Shown here: positions 1 through 6,932 of the stretch, piece after piece
Numbering within the stretch: position 1 is the stretch's first letter
Layout of the letters: each line of letters begins with the position of its first letter
Origin: Rhodoferax sp.
GTDB lineage: Bacteria; Pseudomonadota; Gammaproteobacteria; Burkholderiales; Burkholderiaceae
Direction of reading: 5' to 3'
Assembly: GCA_028292075.1 (NCBI GenBank)
Contig: JAQGNA010000648.1
Location: 1 to 10,299, forward strand
DNA: 10,299 nucleotides
The notes under the pieces: model-generated
The model's input: only the letters and a program-made list of their open reading frames with translations
The model's database searches: none
What the model was told of the DNA's origin: nothing
Translations under genes and position numbers: made by a program

Positions 1-305
1 GCTGCCATGCGCACATCAAACAGGGCGCCAAGCTGGAGGAGAACCTTCAGGACGTGCTCGATGAAATCGAACCCGTCGGCGCCCGCCGCAGCGTAAAGGC
101 CAAAGGCGATGACGCCGCCGGACCGGAACCCGCAGCCGACCCGTTCCTGACGGACATGGGCCATGACCCCATCGGGCTCGACGCGCTGGTCGCCCGCACC
201 GGCATCTCGGCGGCGCAGCTGCAGGTGAAGTTGCTCGAACTCGAACTCGACGGCCAGGTGGCGCGCCTGGCTGGCGGGCTGTACCAGCGAACCGTCGCAG
301 TCTGA
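1..305 (+). CDS. dprA: DNA processing protein DprA, C-terminal part (5' end outside window)
   Basis: DprA (Smf) binds incoming single-stranded DNA in the cytoplasm and loads RecA onto it during natural transformation. Only the last 100 codons are visible, read in the frame starting at base 3 and ending at TGA 303-305. The first visible residues, CHAHIKQGAKL, match the conserved end of the DprA Rossmann-like domain (family form GCHxLIxQGAKLV). After a charged linker, roughly the last 55 residues (DPFLTDMGHDPIGLDALVAR and on to GGLYQRTVAV) look like the C-terminal winged-helix domain common in proteobacterial DprA. The true start lies upstream of the window; the GTG at base 54 is an internal valine. 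smg follows 63 nt downstream on the same strand, the usual dprA-smg pairing. Nothing suggests damage to the visible part. Confidence 0.93.
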   Translation, partial: CHAHIKQGAKLEENLQDVLDEIEPVGARRSVKAKGDDAAGPEPAADPFLTDMGHDPIGLDALVARTGISAAQLQVKLLELELDGQVARLAGGLYQRTVAV

Positions 306-368
306 CCACGCCTCAGGGGCCGGCAGGGCGTCCAAGGCCTGTGGATCGATCTGCGTTATATTGAAGCC

Positions 369-875
369 ATGTTTGAAGTGCTCGTTTTCGTCTATGAAAA
401 CTACTGGCGCGGCGATGCCTGCCCCGAGCCGCAGCAACTCGGCCGCAAGCTGGCAGCCGCCGGCTTCGAGAGCGACGAAATCGCTGAAGCGCTGGCCTGG
501 CTTGCCGGCCTGAATTCAGCGGCGCTCAGCACCGGCATGATTCACGTGCCCGCCGAGGCCGCAAGCAAAGCACTCACCGCGGCTCTGCCGCTGTCACCAG
601 CGGCCGGCAGCCTGCGCGTCTACTCCGTCGCCGAGCAGGACCATCTCGGCGCCGATTGCCTCGGCTTCATCAGCTTTCTGGAGTCGGCCGGCGTCCTGCC
701 GCCTCACATGCGTGAAATCGCGTTGGACCGCGCCATGGCGACCGGCGGCGATCAGGTCACGCTCGACGAGTTGAAAATCATCGTGCTGATGGTCTACTGG
801 AGTTTTGGCGAGGAGCCCGAGGCGCTCATCCTGGATGAGCTCTGCGACGACGTAGAAGGCCGGCTGGCACACTGA
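369..875 (+). CDS. smg: Smg family protein (DUF494)
   Basis: A 168-aa protein of the Smg/DUF494 family. The N-terminus MFEVLVFVYENYW, the CPEPQQLGRKLAAAGFE stretch (residues about 18-34), the EIAEALAWLAGL helix and the acidic C-terminal VYWSFGEEPEALILDEL segment are all family hallmarks. Length is normal (about 155-170 aa). The protein is soluble, with no signal peptide or membrane segment. Its biochemical role is not established; the family is known mainly for its conserved position beside dprA and often topA, which fits here on the dprA side only. The ATG at 369 gives the family N-terminus. The Shine-Dalgarno is weak (GAAG 5 nt before the ATG). A TATATT at 357-362 resembles a -10 box, but I see no matching -35, so read-through from dprA is more likely. 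The next gene converges from the other strand, so no topA follows directly. Confidence 0.92.
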   Translation: MFEVLVFVYENYWRGDACPEPQQLGRKLAAAGFESDEIAEALAWLAGLNSAALSTGMIHVPAEAASKALTAALPLSPAAGSLRVYSVAEQDHLGADCLGFISFLESAGVLPPHMREIALDRAMATGGDQVTLDELKIIVLMVYWSFGEEPEALILDELCDDVEGRLAH

Positions 876-943
876 CGCCGAGGCCGAGAACGACGCCGTT
901 TCGCGCCCCGTAGGCCACGCTACATCGGCTCAGACAGGCTGCG

Positions 944-3424
944 CTAGGCCAGCAAGCGTTCCGGATTCGCGTCGAGCTTGGCCAGCGCGTCGCGGGTGGC
1001 CCGCAAGGTGAGCGCTTCCTCTTCCTGCGGCACCATCAGGCCGGCCTGCAGGTAGGCGGCCAGGCGTCGTGCCTGAATCAGGTAGCTGCGGCCGTCCATC
1101 GACGCGAACAGGTGCAACTGCTTTCGGTCGCTGCGCCAGGCGAACTGAACCTGATTGATGCGGTTGCTGTGGTCAAGCATGAACCAGTGGCCGAGCTCCA
1201 ATTCCTGGGCCCAGGCCAGCATGGCGTCGGTAGGTTTGGAACCGCCATCGGCAATGACTTCGATCGACGACGCGTCAATGCCCAGCATCATCTCGATGTT
1301 TTCGTTGTCCAGCGGCAGATCGCCCATGCTGTCGTCGCTGACGAAGTCTTCCAGGTTGGCCAGCCGCGCCGCCATCGACTCGATGCGGGCCTGCGGAATG
1401 GCTTCGGTCTTGGACATGAAAGCATCGGCCAGCGTGTCGCTGATCCGCTTGATGTGACCTTCCTGCACGGTGGAGTCGAGGCTTAGCAGCGTCATGCCCT
1501 GGCGCAGGCGTTGCAGCAACATCGGCAGGTTCTGGATCACCCGTGCCCGCTCGGCCCGGTTGGGCTTGGCACTGGCAGCCCAGACGAGCTCGGACGCAGC
1601 CTTTTTGAGTGCGATGGTTTCTTCATGCTGCGGCCCGTTTCGCACCGCTGCCATGGCCAGCACCTCGGCCCACACCTTGAACAAAAATTCGCGGATGTCC
1701 TCGCGCACCGGCAGCTCGCGCAGCATGTTGCGCAACTCGATGGTGTACTGGATCGCCAGCGTTTCCTTCTGCTCGACCTGCTGCGCCAGCGTGGCGACCC
1801 GCAGGGTGCTGCCCTTTTCGGTGAGGTACTTCGAGAGGAACTGCTGAAACTCGTCATAGACGAGCTGGAACACGCGGCGGCCGGTCTCGGGGTACTGCTC
1901 GATCACCTGCACCACGCGCTTGATTTCGGTCTCGAGGGCGCTGCCGTTGATGGCGCTTGCGTCGAAGCCCATCACGCAGGAGCCCATGCGGTCGATCAGC
2001 TGCCGGGCCGGATGGTCGAGCGTGCCAAAGAATTCGGGTTCGGCCAGCGCCACGCGCAGCACAGGAAGCTGCAGCCGCGCGAACCAGACCCGCACCGCTG
2101 GCGGAATCCGCTCCTCGGCGAGGATGCTCTGGAACATCAGTGCCACGATCTCGATGGTCGCCTTCTCACCCGTGGTGGTGGCGGCCTTCTTGAGCGCATT
2201 GGAACGCTCGCGCAGCTGCCCCGCTACCTGGGCGACATCCATGCCGCCGTAGTCGAGGGCACCGGTACCGGGCACGCTTCCGTAAAGCGGATCGGTGTCG
2301 CCGCCATCCTGCTTGCGGGCGATGGCGCGCGCAAGCGATGGGGAAATCGGTTGCTGAACGGTTTTGTCAAAGTCGCTGATGTGGTCGGTCAACACACGTT
2401 TCAGGTGGACCATCACACCCTGCGCACGGCGCCGGGCCCGCGCCAGCGGCGAGGCGACCGTCATCATGCGGGTTTCTTCGGCCGCTGAAGCGGCGCCGCG
2501 GCCCGTGGTCTGCATGCCGGCATTTCTGCCGCCGGCACCGGCAGCCGCACCGGCCCGCGCCCCGCCCGCTGGCGTACCGCCGCCCGCGCCTCCAGGCCGA
2601 GTGCTGCCACCTACGCCGAACCCACCGCCGCCGGCCCCGCCACTCCCATGACCCGCGCCACCTGCGGTACCGAAGCCGCTGCCGCCCATGCGGCCACTGG
2701 GCGCCCAGCCGGACGAATCGCCGTCTGCGCCGAATGACCGCGAAGGTGCGCCGGAGGCTGGGGACGCACTGTCGGTGCGGCGAACGCGTGCACGCAAATC
2801 GGCCGAAGCCGTGACGCCGTTCAAGGTAAGAAACGCATTGGCCGCCTTGTAGGCCTCGAGGAAGCGTGCCGCCAGTTCGCGCTGCACGACTTCCGTCACC
2901 AGGCCAAGACCGCTGCGGGACATGCCCGATGTGGTCCATTGCTCGACCAACGCCAGCAACGGCACCTCAGGGCGCACCACATCGAAGGCGCCGAGTTCAT
3001 CGCTGCCCTCAAGTTGCTGCAGCCGGGCGCTGAGGTCGGCAAATTCTTCGGCGGAGCGCTCCAGCACTACCTGCGCCATGCGAGAGGCGACGATCTTGTT
3101 CTCGACCACGTCGTCGCCCATCAACTCGAACGTCAGCGTGTTCGATCGAGGCTGCACGCCGGCAGGCGCGGGCGCGCGCAGCAGTTTTTGCCACGCAGAG
3201 AAAGTGCCGGACTCCCAGGTGGCGGCACGTTGCTGGAAGGCCGTCCAGATGTCGCGACGTTCCTGCATCTCGCGCGCGGGCCGTACTTCGTCGACCATCA
3301 ACGCGAGGCGTTCCCGCACGGCCAGCCGCAAAGGCGCCAGAGCGTCGCCCAGTTGCGCGACGAACTTTTCCCGGGCTTGCTGTGCTAGCGAACGCTGATA
3401 GGCGCTGGACGTGCTGGTTGCCAT
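944..3424 (-). CDS. DUF1631 family protein with glycine-rich insert
   Basis: An 826-aa protein that I assign to DUF1631, a large proteobacterial family of unknown function. Support comes from the overall pattern: an N-terminal helical region (LxxxRE(R)LALMVDEVRPA, about 31-50), the NKIVASRMAQ segment (109-118), the long central helical core (about 340-660, with SPSLARAIARKQ at 362-373 and MFQSILAEERIPPAVRVWFARLQLPVLRVAL style sequence at 430-460), and a small beta-rich C-terminal unit (about 744-795) that begins GHWFML and ends ARRLAAYLQAG. The C-terminal unit is vaguely PilZ-like by pattern; this is inference. There is no signal peptide or transmembrane helix, so it is probably cytoplasmic. 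Residues about 245-312 are a Gly/Ala/Ser/Arg low-complexity linker. The start is ATG at 3424, 15 nt after the secF stop, without a clear Shine-Dalgarno, suggesting coupling to secF. Some databases call relatives thymidine phosphorylase; nothing in the sequence supports that. Confidence 0.88.
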   Translation of the reverse strand: MATSTSSAYQRSLAQQAREKFVAQLGDALAPLRLAVRERLALMVDEVRPAREMQERRDIWTAFQQRAATWESGTFSAWQKLLRAPAPAGVQPRSNTLTFELMGDDVVENKIVASRMAQVVLERSAEEFADLSARLQQLEGSDELGAFDVVRPEVPLLALVEQWTTSGMSRSGLGLVTEVVQRELAARFLEAYKAANAFLTLNGVTASADLRARVRRTDSASPASGAPSRSFGADGDSSGWAPSGRMGGSGFGTAGGAGHGSGGAGGGGFGVGGSTRPGGAGGGTPAGGARAGAAAGAGGRNAGMQTTGRGAASAAEETRMMTVASPLARARRRAQGVMVHLKRVLTDHISDFDKTVQQPISPSLARAIARKQDGGDTDPLYGSVPGTGALDYGGMDVAQVAGQLRERSNALKKAATTTGEKATIEIVALMFQSILAEERIPPAVRVWFARLQLPVLRVALAEPEFFGTLDHPARQLIDRMGSCVMGFDASAINGSALETEIKRVVQVIEQYPETGRRVFQLVYDEFQQFLSKYLTEKGSTLRVATLAQQVEQKETLAIQYTIELRNMLRELPVREDIREFLFKVWAEVLAMAAVRNGPQHEETIALKKAASELVWAASAKPNRAERARVIQNLPMLLQRLRQGMTLLSLDSTVQEGHIKRISDTLADAFMSKTEAIPQARIESMAARLANLEDFVSDDSMGDLPLDNENIEMMLGIDASSIEVIADGGSKPTDAMLAWAQELELGHWFMLDHSNRINQVQFAWRSDRKQLHLFASMDGRSYLIQARRLAAYLQAGLMVPQEEEALTLRATRDALAKLDANPERLLA
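2489..2692 (-). repeat. Glycine-rich low-complexity coding stretch inside the DUF1631 gene
   Basis: Codons for residues about 245-312 of the DUF1631 protein encode runs of Gly, Ala, Ser and a few Arg (for example GGAGHGSGGAGGGGFGVGG). On DNA this is a dense GGC/GGT/GCC tract with short, imperfect internal repeats. It separates the N-terminal helical region from the central core, so it most likely works as a flexible, disordered linker. Such tracts can change length between strains by slippage; whether this one does cannot be told from one sequence. Confidence 0.7.
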
Positions 3425-3439
3425 GTTGTCATGCGCAGG

Positions 3440-4393
3440 CTAGACGGTGGCGCCTGCGTTCGGATCGTTGGGGTCTTCTTCTTTTTTGGCCGTTGACTTG
3501 ACGAGATCTTCGCGCTTGATGCCCAGCCACATGGCAATGGCCGCGGCGACAAACACCGAGGAATAGATGCCGAAGCAGATGCCGATGGTGAGTGCGAGCG
3601 CAAAGTAGTGCAGCGTCGGACCACCGAACAGGAACATCGACAAAACCATGATCTGGGTTGATCCATGCGTGATGATAGTGCGGCTGATGGTAGAGGTAAT
3701 GGCGTTATCGATGACCTGCACCGTGTTCATCTTGCGGTATCGTCGAAAGTTTTCGCGGATTCGGTCGAAAATCACGACGGATTCATTCACCGAATAGCCC
3801 AGAACGGCCAGCACTGCCGCCAGTACCGGCAGTGAAAACTCCCACTGGAAAAACGCGAAGAAGCCCAGGATGATGACCACGTCGTGCAGGTTGGCGATGA
3901 TCGCCGCCACTGCGTACTTCCATTCGAAGCGGATCGCCAGGTAAAGGATGATGCCGCCCACCACGAAGGCCAGCGCCTTCAGGCCGTCGACCGTCAGCTC
4001 GTCGCCCACCTGCGGTCCGACGAACTCGGTACGGCGCAGCGCCACCGAGGCGTCTTCCGTCTTCAACGCCCCGATGACCTTTTCGCTCAGCTGGGCGGAG
4101 CTCACGCCCTTGCTGGCCGGCAGGCGGATCAACACGTCGCGGGCTGTGCCGAAGTTCTGCACCTGCACGTCGTTGTAGCCCATGCCGGCCACAAGCTTGC
4201 GCACCTTGTCCAGGTCGGCCGGTTGCGAATAGCTCACTTCCATGAGCGTGCCACCGGTGAATTCGACCGAGAGGTGCAGCCCGCGCGAGAACAAGAAGAA
4301 CACCGCCGCGAAGAAGGTGGCGAACGAGATGATGTTGAACACCAGCGCATGCCGCATGAACGGAATGTCGCGCCGGATCTTGAAAAACTCCAT
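3440..4393 (-). CDS. secF: Protein translocase subunit SecF
   Basis: A 317-aa inner-membrane protein of the SecDF-YajC complex, which binds SecYEG and uses the proton motive force to complete export of proteins into the periplasm. Visible features are: TM1 at about 16-36; the D1 motif VEFTGG at 43-48; a periplasmic domain to about 130; then five more membrane segments between about 137 and 290. The family signature GYSVNESVVIFDRIREN is at 199-215, a close match to the usual GYSLNDTVVVFDRIREN (E in place of D at the NE/ND position), followed by the ISRTI helix start. The charged tail ends EEDPNDPNAGATV. Length is normal. The ATG at 4393 has a good Shine-Dalgarno, AAGGA at 4400-4404 with 6-nt spacing. 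It lies 86 nt after secD and 15 nt before the DUF1631 gene, all in one direction. Confidence 0.98.
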   Translation of the reverse strand: MEFFKIRRDIPFMRHALVFNIISFATFFAAVFFLFSRGLHLSVEFTGGTLMEVSYSQPADLDKVRKLVAGMGYNDVQVQNFGTARDVLIRLPASKGVSSAQLSEKVIGALKTEDASVALRRTEFVGPQVGDELTVDGLKALAFVVGGIILYLAIRFEWKYAVAAIIANLHDVVIILGFFAFFQWEFSLPVLAAVLAVLGYSVNESVVIFDRIRENFRRYRKMNTVQVIDNAITSTISRTIITHGSTQIMVLSMFLFGGPTLHYFALALTIGICFGIYSSVFVAAAIAMWLGIKREDLVKSTAKKEEDPNDPNAGATV

Positions 4394-4419
4394 GAATGGT
4401 CCTTAGTGGGCGCAGGCAG

Positions 4420-4445
4420 GGCAGTGGCGCAAGGCGCTGGCTGCC
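4420..4445 (-). other. Stem-loop in the secD-secF gap
   Basis: An inverted repeat in the 86-nt gap between secD and secF. The outer stem is GGCAG/CTGCC (4420-4424 with 4441-4445); a small asymmetric bulge follows; the inner stem is GCGC/GCGC (4427-4430 with 4434-4437) around a 3-nt loop. It ends about 16 nt before the secF Shine-Dalgarno on the mRNA and has no U tract, so it is not an intrinsic terminator. It might affect mRNA stability or relative SecD and SecF translation; this is inference, and a chance GC-rich hairpin is possible. Confidence 0.35.
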
Positions 4446-4479
4446 GATGCCTGGTGGGCCCTTGTCACAAATGAGGGGG

Positions 4480-6357
4480 TCAGGCCTTGGCTTCTGCCTG
4501 GCCGTCCGGGCGCCACACGGTACCGATCGACACGGACTTGAGCTTCTTCTTGCGGCCATACCAGAGGTTGACCAGTCCGCGCGAAAAGAACACCGCCGAG
4601 AACATGCTGGTCGCGATGCCGAGGCAGTGCACGACGGCGAAGCCCCGCACCGGACCGGAACCAAACGCCAGCAGCGCCACGCCGGCGATCAGGCTGGTCA
4701 CGTTCGAGTCGAGAATGGTCGCCCAGGCCCGGTCGTAGCCGGCATGGATCGCGCCCTGCGGCGAAGCGCCAGCACGCAGCTCCTCGCGCACCCGCTCGTT
4801 GATCAGCACGTTGGCATCGATGGCCATGCCCAGCACCAGCGCCATGGCGGCCATGCCCGGCAGCGTGAGCGTGGCCTGCAGCATCGACAGCACGGCCACC
4901 AGCATCAGCAGGTTGACGGCCAGCGCGATGCTGGAGAACACGCCGAACAGCATGTAATAGCAGCACATGAAGATGGCCACGGCGACGAAGCCCCAGGTCA
5001 CGCTGTGGAAGCCCTTGGCGATGTTCTCGGCGCCCAGGCTCGGGCCGATGGTGCGCTCCTCGATGATCTCCCTGGGCGCGGCCAGCGAGCCGGCGCGCAG
5101 CAGCAGCGAGGTGTCGTTGGCTTCGCTGGTGGTCATGCGGCCAGAGATCTGCACGCGGCCGCCCGAGATCTCGCTGCGGATCACCGGCGCGGTGACGACT
5201 TCGCCCTTGCCCTTTTCGAACAGGATGATCGCCATGCGCTTGTTGATGTTCTCGCGCGTCACGTCCTTGAAGATGCGGGCGCCCTTGGCGTCCAGCGTCA
5301 GGTTGACGGTGGGCTCCTGGGTCTGGCTCTCGAAGCCGGGCTGGGCGTCGGTGAGGTTCTCGCCGGTCAGGATCACCTGCTTCTTGACGATGACGCCCTG
5401 ACCGCTGCGGTCAAGGTAGCGCTCGGCACCGAAGGGCACGGCACCGGTGCCGGTTTCGGCCGAGCGAGCCTCGGTGCTCTCGTCCACCAGGCGAACCTCG
5501 AGCGTCGCCGTGCGGCCCAGGATGTCCTTGGCCTTGGCGGTGTCCTGCACGCCCGGCAATTGCACGACGATGCGGTCCAGGCCCTGCTGCTGGATCACCG
5601 GCTCGGCCACGCCGAGTTCGTTGATCCGGTTGTGCAGGGTGGTGATGTTCTGCTTCAGCGCCTGGTCCTGCACGCGGCGGGCGGCTTCGGGCTTGAGCGT
5701 GGCGCTCAGTTTGTACTCGGTGCCATCAGGCGTTTCCACCGTCTGCAGGTCGGGGAACTGGTCCTGCATCACGGCCTTGGCGGCAGCCAGCGTTTCAGAG
5801 TCGCGCAACCGAAGCTCGATGGCCTGTCCGTTACGGGCAATGCCGCCATGGCGCACGTTCTTCTCGCGCAAAGCGCCGCGCAAGTCACCAGCGAGTGACT
5901 CCGCCTTTTTGGTGAGTGCCGCAGGCATGTCGACCTGCAGCATGAAATGCACGCCGCCGCGCAGATCCAGACCCAGGTACATCGGGCCGGCATGCAATGC
6001 ATGCAGCCAGGCGGGCGAACGCGACAGCAGGTTCAGCGCGACCACGTAGCCGGGATTGGCCGGGTCCGGGATCAGCGCCTTCTCGATGGCGTCTTTTGCC
6101 TTGAGCTGCGTGTCGGTGGACGCGAAGCGCGCCTTGACCGAATTGCCGTCGATGCCAATCACGTCAGGCGTCAGGCTGGCCGCCTTGAGGGCTTCCTCCA
6201 CCCGGGCTTGCGTCGTGGCGTCGATCTTGACGCTGGCCCGTGCGGCGGAGACCTGCACGGCCGGCGATTCACCAAAGAAATTGGGCAGGGTATAGATGGC
6301 CCCCACCAGTAGCGCGACCAGGATGATCGCGTACTTCCATACCGGATAACGGTTCAT
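4480..6357 (-). CDS. secD: Protein translocase subunit SecD
   Basis: A 625-aa inner-membrane protein, partner of SecF in the proton-driven accessory complex of the Sec translocon. TM1 spans about 8-27. A large periplasmic region follows with the conserved GLDLRGG motif at 129-135 and the P1 signature NRINELGVAEPVIQQQG at 244-259. RTIGPSLG (435-442) leads into the C-terminal membrane bundle (about 451-600), which holds the GMAIDANVLINERVREEL motif at 510-527; its conserved Asp (D514) is the residue linked to proton transport in this family. The C-terminus is basic (YGRKKKLK at 600-607), as expected for a cytoplasmic end. Length matches proteobacterial SecD. The ATG at 6357 gives the family N-terminus MNRYPVWKY; no strong Shine-Dalgarno is visible. 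yajC ends 39 nt upstream. Confidence 0.98.
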   Translation of the reverse strand: MNRYPVWKYAIILVALLVGAIYTLPNFFGESPAVQVSAARASVKIDATTQARVEEALKAASLTPDVIGIDGNSVKARFASTDTQLKAKDAIEKALIPDPANPGYVVALNLLSRSPAWLHALHAGPMYLGLDLRGGVHFMLQVDMPAALTKKAESLAGDLRGALREKNVRHGGIARNGQAIELRLRDSETLAAAKAVMQDQFPDLQTVETPDGTEYKLSATLKPEAARRVQDQALKQNITTLHNRINELGVAEPVIQQQGLDRIVVQLPGVQDTAKAKDILGRTATLEVRLVDESTEARSAETGTGAVPFGAERYLDRSGQGVIVKKQVILTGENLTDAQPGFESQTQEPTVNLTLDAKGARIFKDVTRENINKRMAIILFEKGKGEVVTAPVIRSEISGGRVQISGRMTTSEANDTSLLLRAGSLAAPREIIEERTIGPSLGAENIAKGFHSVTWGFVAVAIFMCCYYMLFGVFSSIALAVNLLMLVAVLSMLQATLTLPGMAAMALVLGMAIDANVLINERVREELRAGASPQGAIHAGYDRAWATILDSNVTSLIAGVALLAFGSGPVRGFAVVHCLGIATSMFSAVFFSRGLVNLWYGRKKKLKSVSIGTVWRPDGQAEAKA

Positions 6358-6396
6358 GATCGCGCTTGTGTGTCCAATGGCTGAAAGAAAAACCGC

Positions 6397-6729
6397 TTAC
6401 TTGATGGTGCCCTTGGGCAGCACTTGCACCACGGCGCTGCGCTGCACCTGGACTTCCACGCCGTTGGCGATTTCCAGGCCCAGGTAGCCGTCACCCATGC
6501 GGCTGACCTTGCCCAGCAGGCCGCCAGCCGTGGCGATCTCGTCGCCCTTGGCCAGCGCTTCGATCATGGCGCGGTGCTCCTTCTGCTTCTTCATCTGCGG
6601 ACGGATCATCACGAAGTACAGCACCACGAACATCAGCACCAGCGGCAGCATGCTGGTGAGGGAAGACATCATGTCGCCAGCGGGTGCGGCGGCGGGGGCG
6701 GTCTGGGCGAAAGCGGAAGAAATGAACAA
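6397..6729 (-). CDS. yajC: Preprotein translocase subunit YajC (TTG start)
   Basis: Small inner-membrane protein that associates with SecDF. Starting at TTG 6729 it is 110 aa, the usual YajC length. It begins FISSAFAQT after the initiator, the N-terminus commonly seen in Burkholderiales YajC. One transmembrane helix (about 24-42, LPLVLMFVVLYFVMI) is followed at once by the diagnostic RPQMKKQKEH. The soluble domain follows (GDEIATAGGLLGKV and on to QRSAVVQVLPKGTIK). I chose the TTG over an in-frame GTG four codons upstream and a distant ATG at 6843, because TGGAG sits 6 nt before the TTG and the longer versions add unrelated residues overlapping a terminator. It is the first gene of yajC-secD-secF. 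The tgt gene that usually precedes yajC in proteobacteria is not here; a polysaccharide-type gene lies upstream. Confidence 0.92.
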   Translation of the reverse strand: MFISSAFAQTAPAAAPAGDMMSSLTSMLPLVLMFVVLYFVMIRPQMKKQKEHRAMIEALAKGDEIATAGGLLGKVSRMGDGYLGLEIANGVEVQVQRSAVVQVLPKGTIK

Positions 6730-6735
6730 GGCAGG

Positions 6736-6740
6736 CTCCA
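6736..6740 (-). promoter_or_regulatory. Shine-Dalgarno that fixes the yajC TTG start
   Basis: TGGAG on the minus strand, 6 nt before the TTG at 6727-6729. It overlaps an in-frame GTG start candidate, which itself has no upstream Shine-Dalgarno. The good spacing supports TTG as the true yajC start. Confidence 0.7.
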
Positions 6741-6752
6741 CGGGAAAGTCGT

Positions 6753-6794
6753 AAAAACAGACAGCCAGCGGCGCGCCGAAGCAGCCGCTGGCTG
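6753..6794 (-). terminator. Intrinsic terminator or attenuator in the yajC leader
   Basis: On the minus strand, CAGCCAGCGGC (6794-6784) pairs perfectly with GCCGCTGGCTG (6772-6762): an 11-bp, mostly GC stem with an 11-nt loop. It is followed at once by TCTGTTTTT (6761-6753). This is the form of a rho-independent terminator acting in the direction of the minus-strand genes; on the plus strand no T tract follows. It lies 138 nt past the stop of the Wzz-like gene, yet its U tract ends only 12 nt before the yajC Shine-Dalgarno. It could end transcripts from upstream, or attenuate the yajC-secD-secF transcript if that begins at the candidate promoter just upstream of the stem. Confidence 0.75.
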
Positions 6795-6809
6795 GGCAAA
6801 GTGGGCCCG

Positions 6810-6840
6810 ATTGTATGCGGGGCCATGCCCGAACTGTCCA
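6810..6840 (-). promoter_or_regulatory. Candidate promoter for yajC-secD-secF
   Basis: On the minus strand, TGGACA (6840-6835, five of six to TTGACA) and TACAAT (6815-6810, five of six to TATAAT) are separated by 19 bp, longer than the ideal 17. Transcription would begin near 6803, just ahead of the terminator stem at 6794. It is the best sigma70-like match I see in the gap upstream of yajC. The match is by eye, in GC-rich DNA where a TACAAT stands out. Confidence 0.42.
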
Positions 6841-6879
6841 CAAGCCCCTTCAAGCCCCCCGGACCATCTGAAGCGAAGG

Positions 6880-6897
6880 CCGGCCCCACCGGGCCGG
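6880..6897 (-). other. GC-rich hairpin downstream of the Wzz-like gene
   Basis: CCGGCCC (6880-6886) pairs perfectly with GGGCCGG (6891-6897) around a 4-nt loop. It begins 35 nt after the stop codon of the Wzz-integrase-like gene. On the minus strand it is followed by CCTTCGCTTC rather than a U run, so it is at best a weak terminator or a stabiliser of the 3' end of the mRNA. Confidence 0.4.
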
Positions 6898-6932
6898 ACA
6901 CGCGCAGCGCGGCGTCGGGCAGAGGCTGACCT

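Noticed and set aside
357..369. A -10-like TATATT just before smg, suggesting a leaderless smg transcript
   Set aside because: No -35-like sequence lies at the right distance and smg has a dprA gene 63 nt upstream that can supply transcription; a single hexamer is not enough.
876..943. A bidirectional terminator between smg and the DUF1631 gene
   Set aside because: Only short 4-bp inverted repeats and no T tracts are present in the 68 bp.
1511..2488. A 325-codon open frame on the plus strand, opposite the DUF1631 gene
   Set aside because: Same antisense composition artefact; no family resemblance and no Shine-Dalgarno or promoter seen.
944..3424. Thymidine phosphorylase, a label sometimes attached to DUF1631 proteins
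   Set aside because: No thymidine phosphorylase motif or fold pattern is visible; the label seems to be a propagated misannotation.
4396..5898. A 500-codon open frame on the plus strand, opposite secD
   Set aside because: It is fully antisense to the clearly real secD and its translation is dominated by His, Gln, Arg, Gly and Ala with no recognisable domain, as expected for the complement of GC-rich codons.
6730..6843. Longer yajC start at ATG 6843 (148 aa) or GTG 6741
   Set aside because: The added residues do not resemble YajC, the longer form runs through the terminator stem, and the TTG at 6729 has well-spaced TGGAG and gives the family N-terminus and length.
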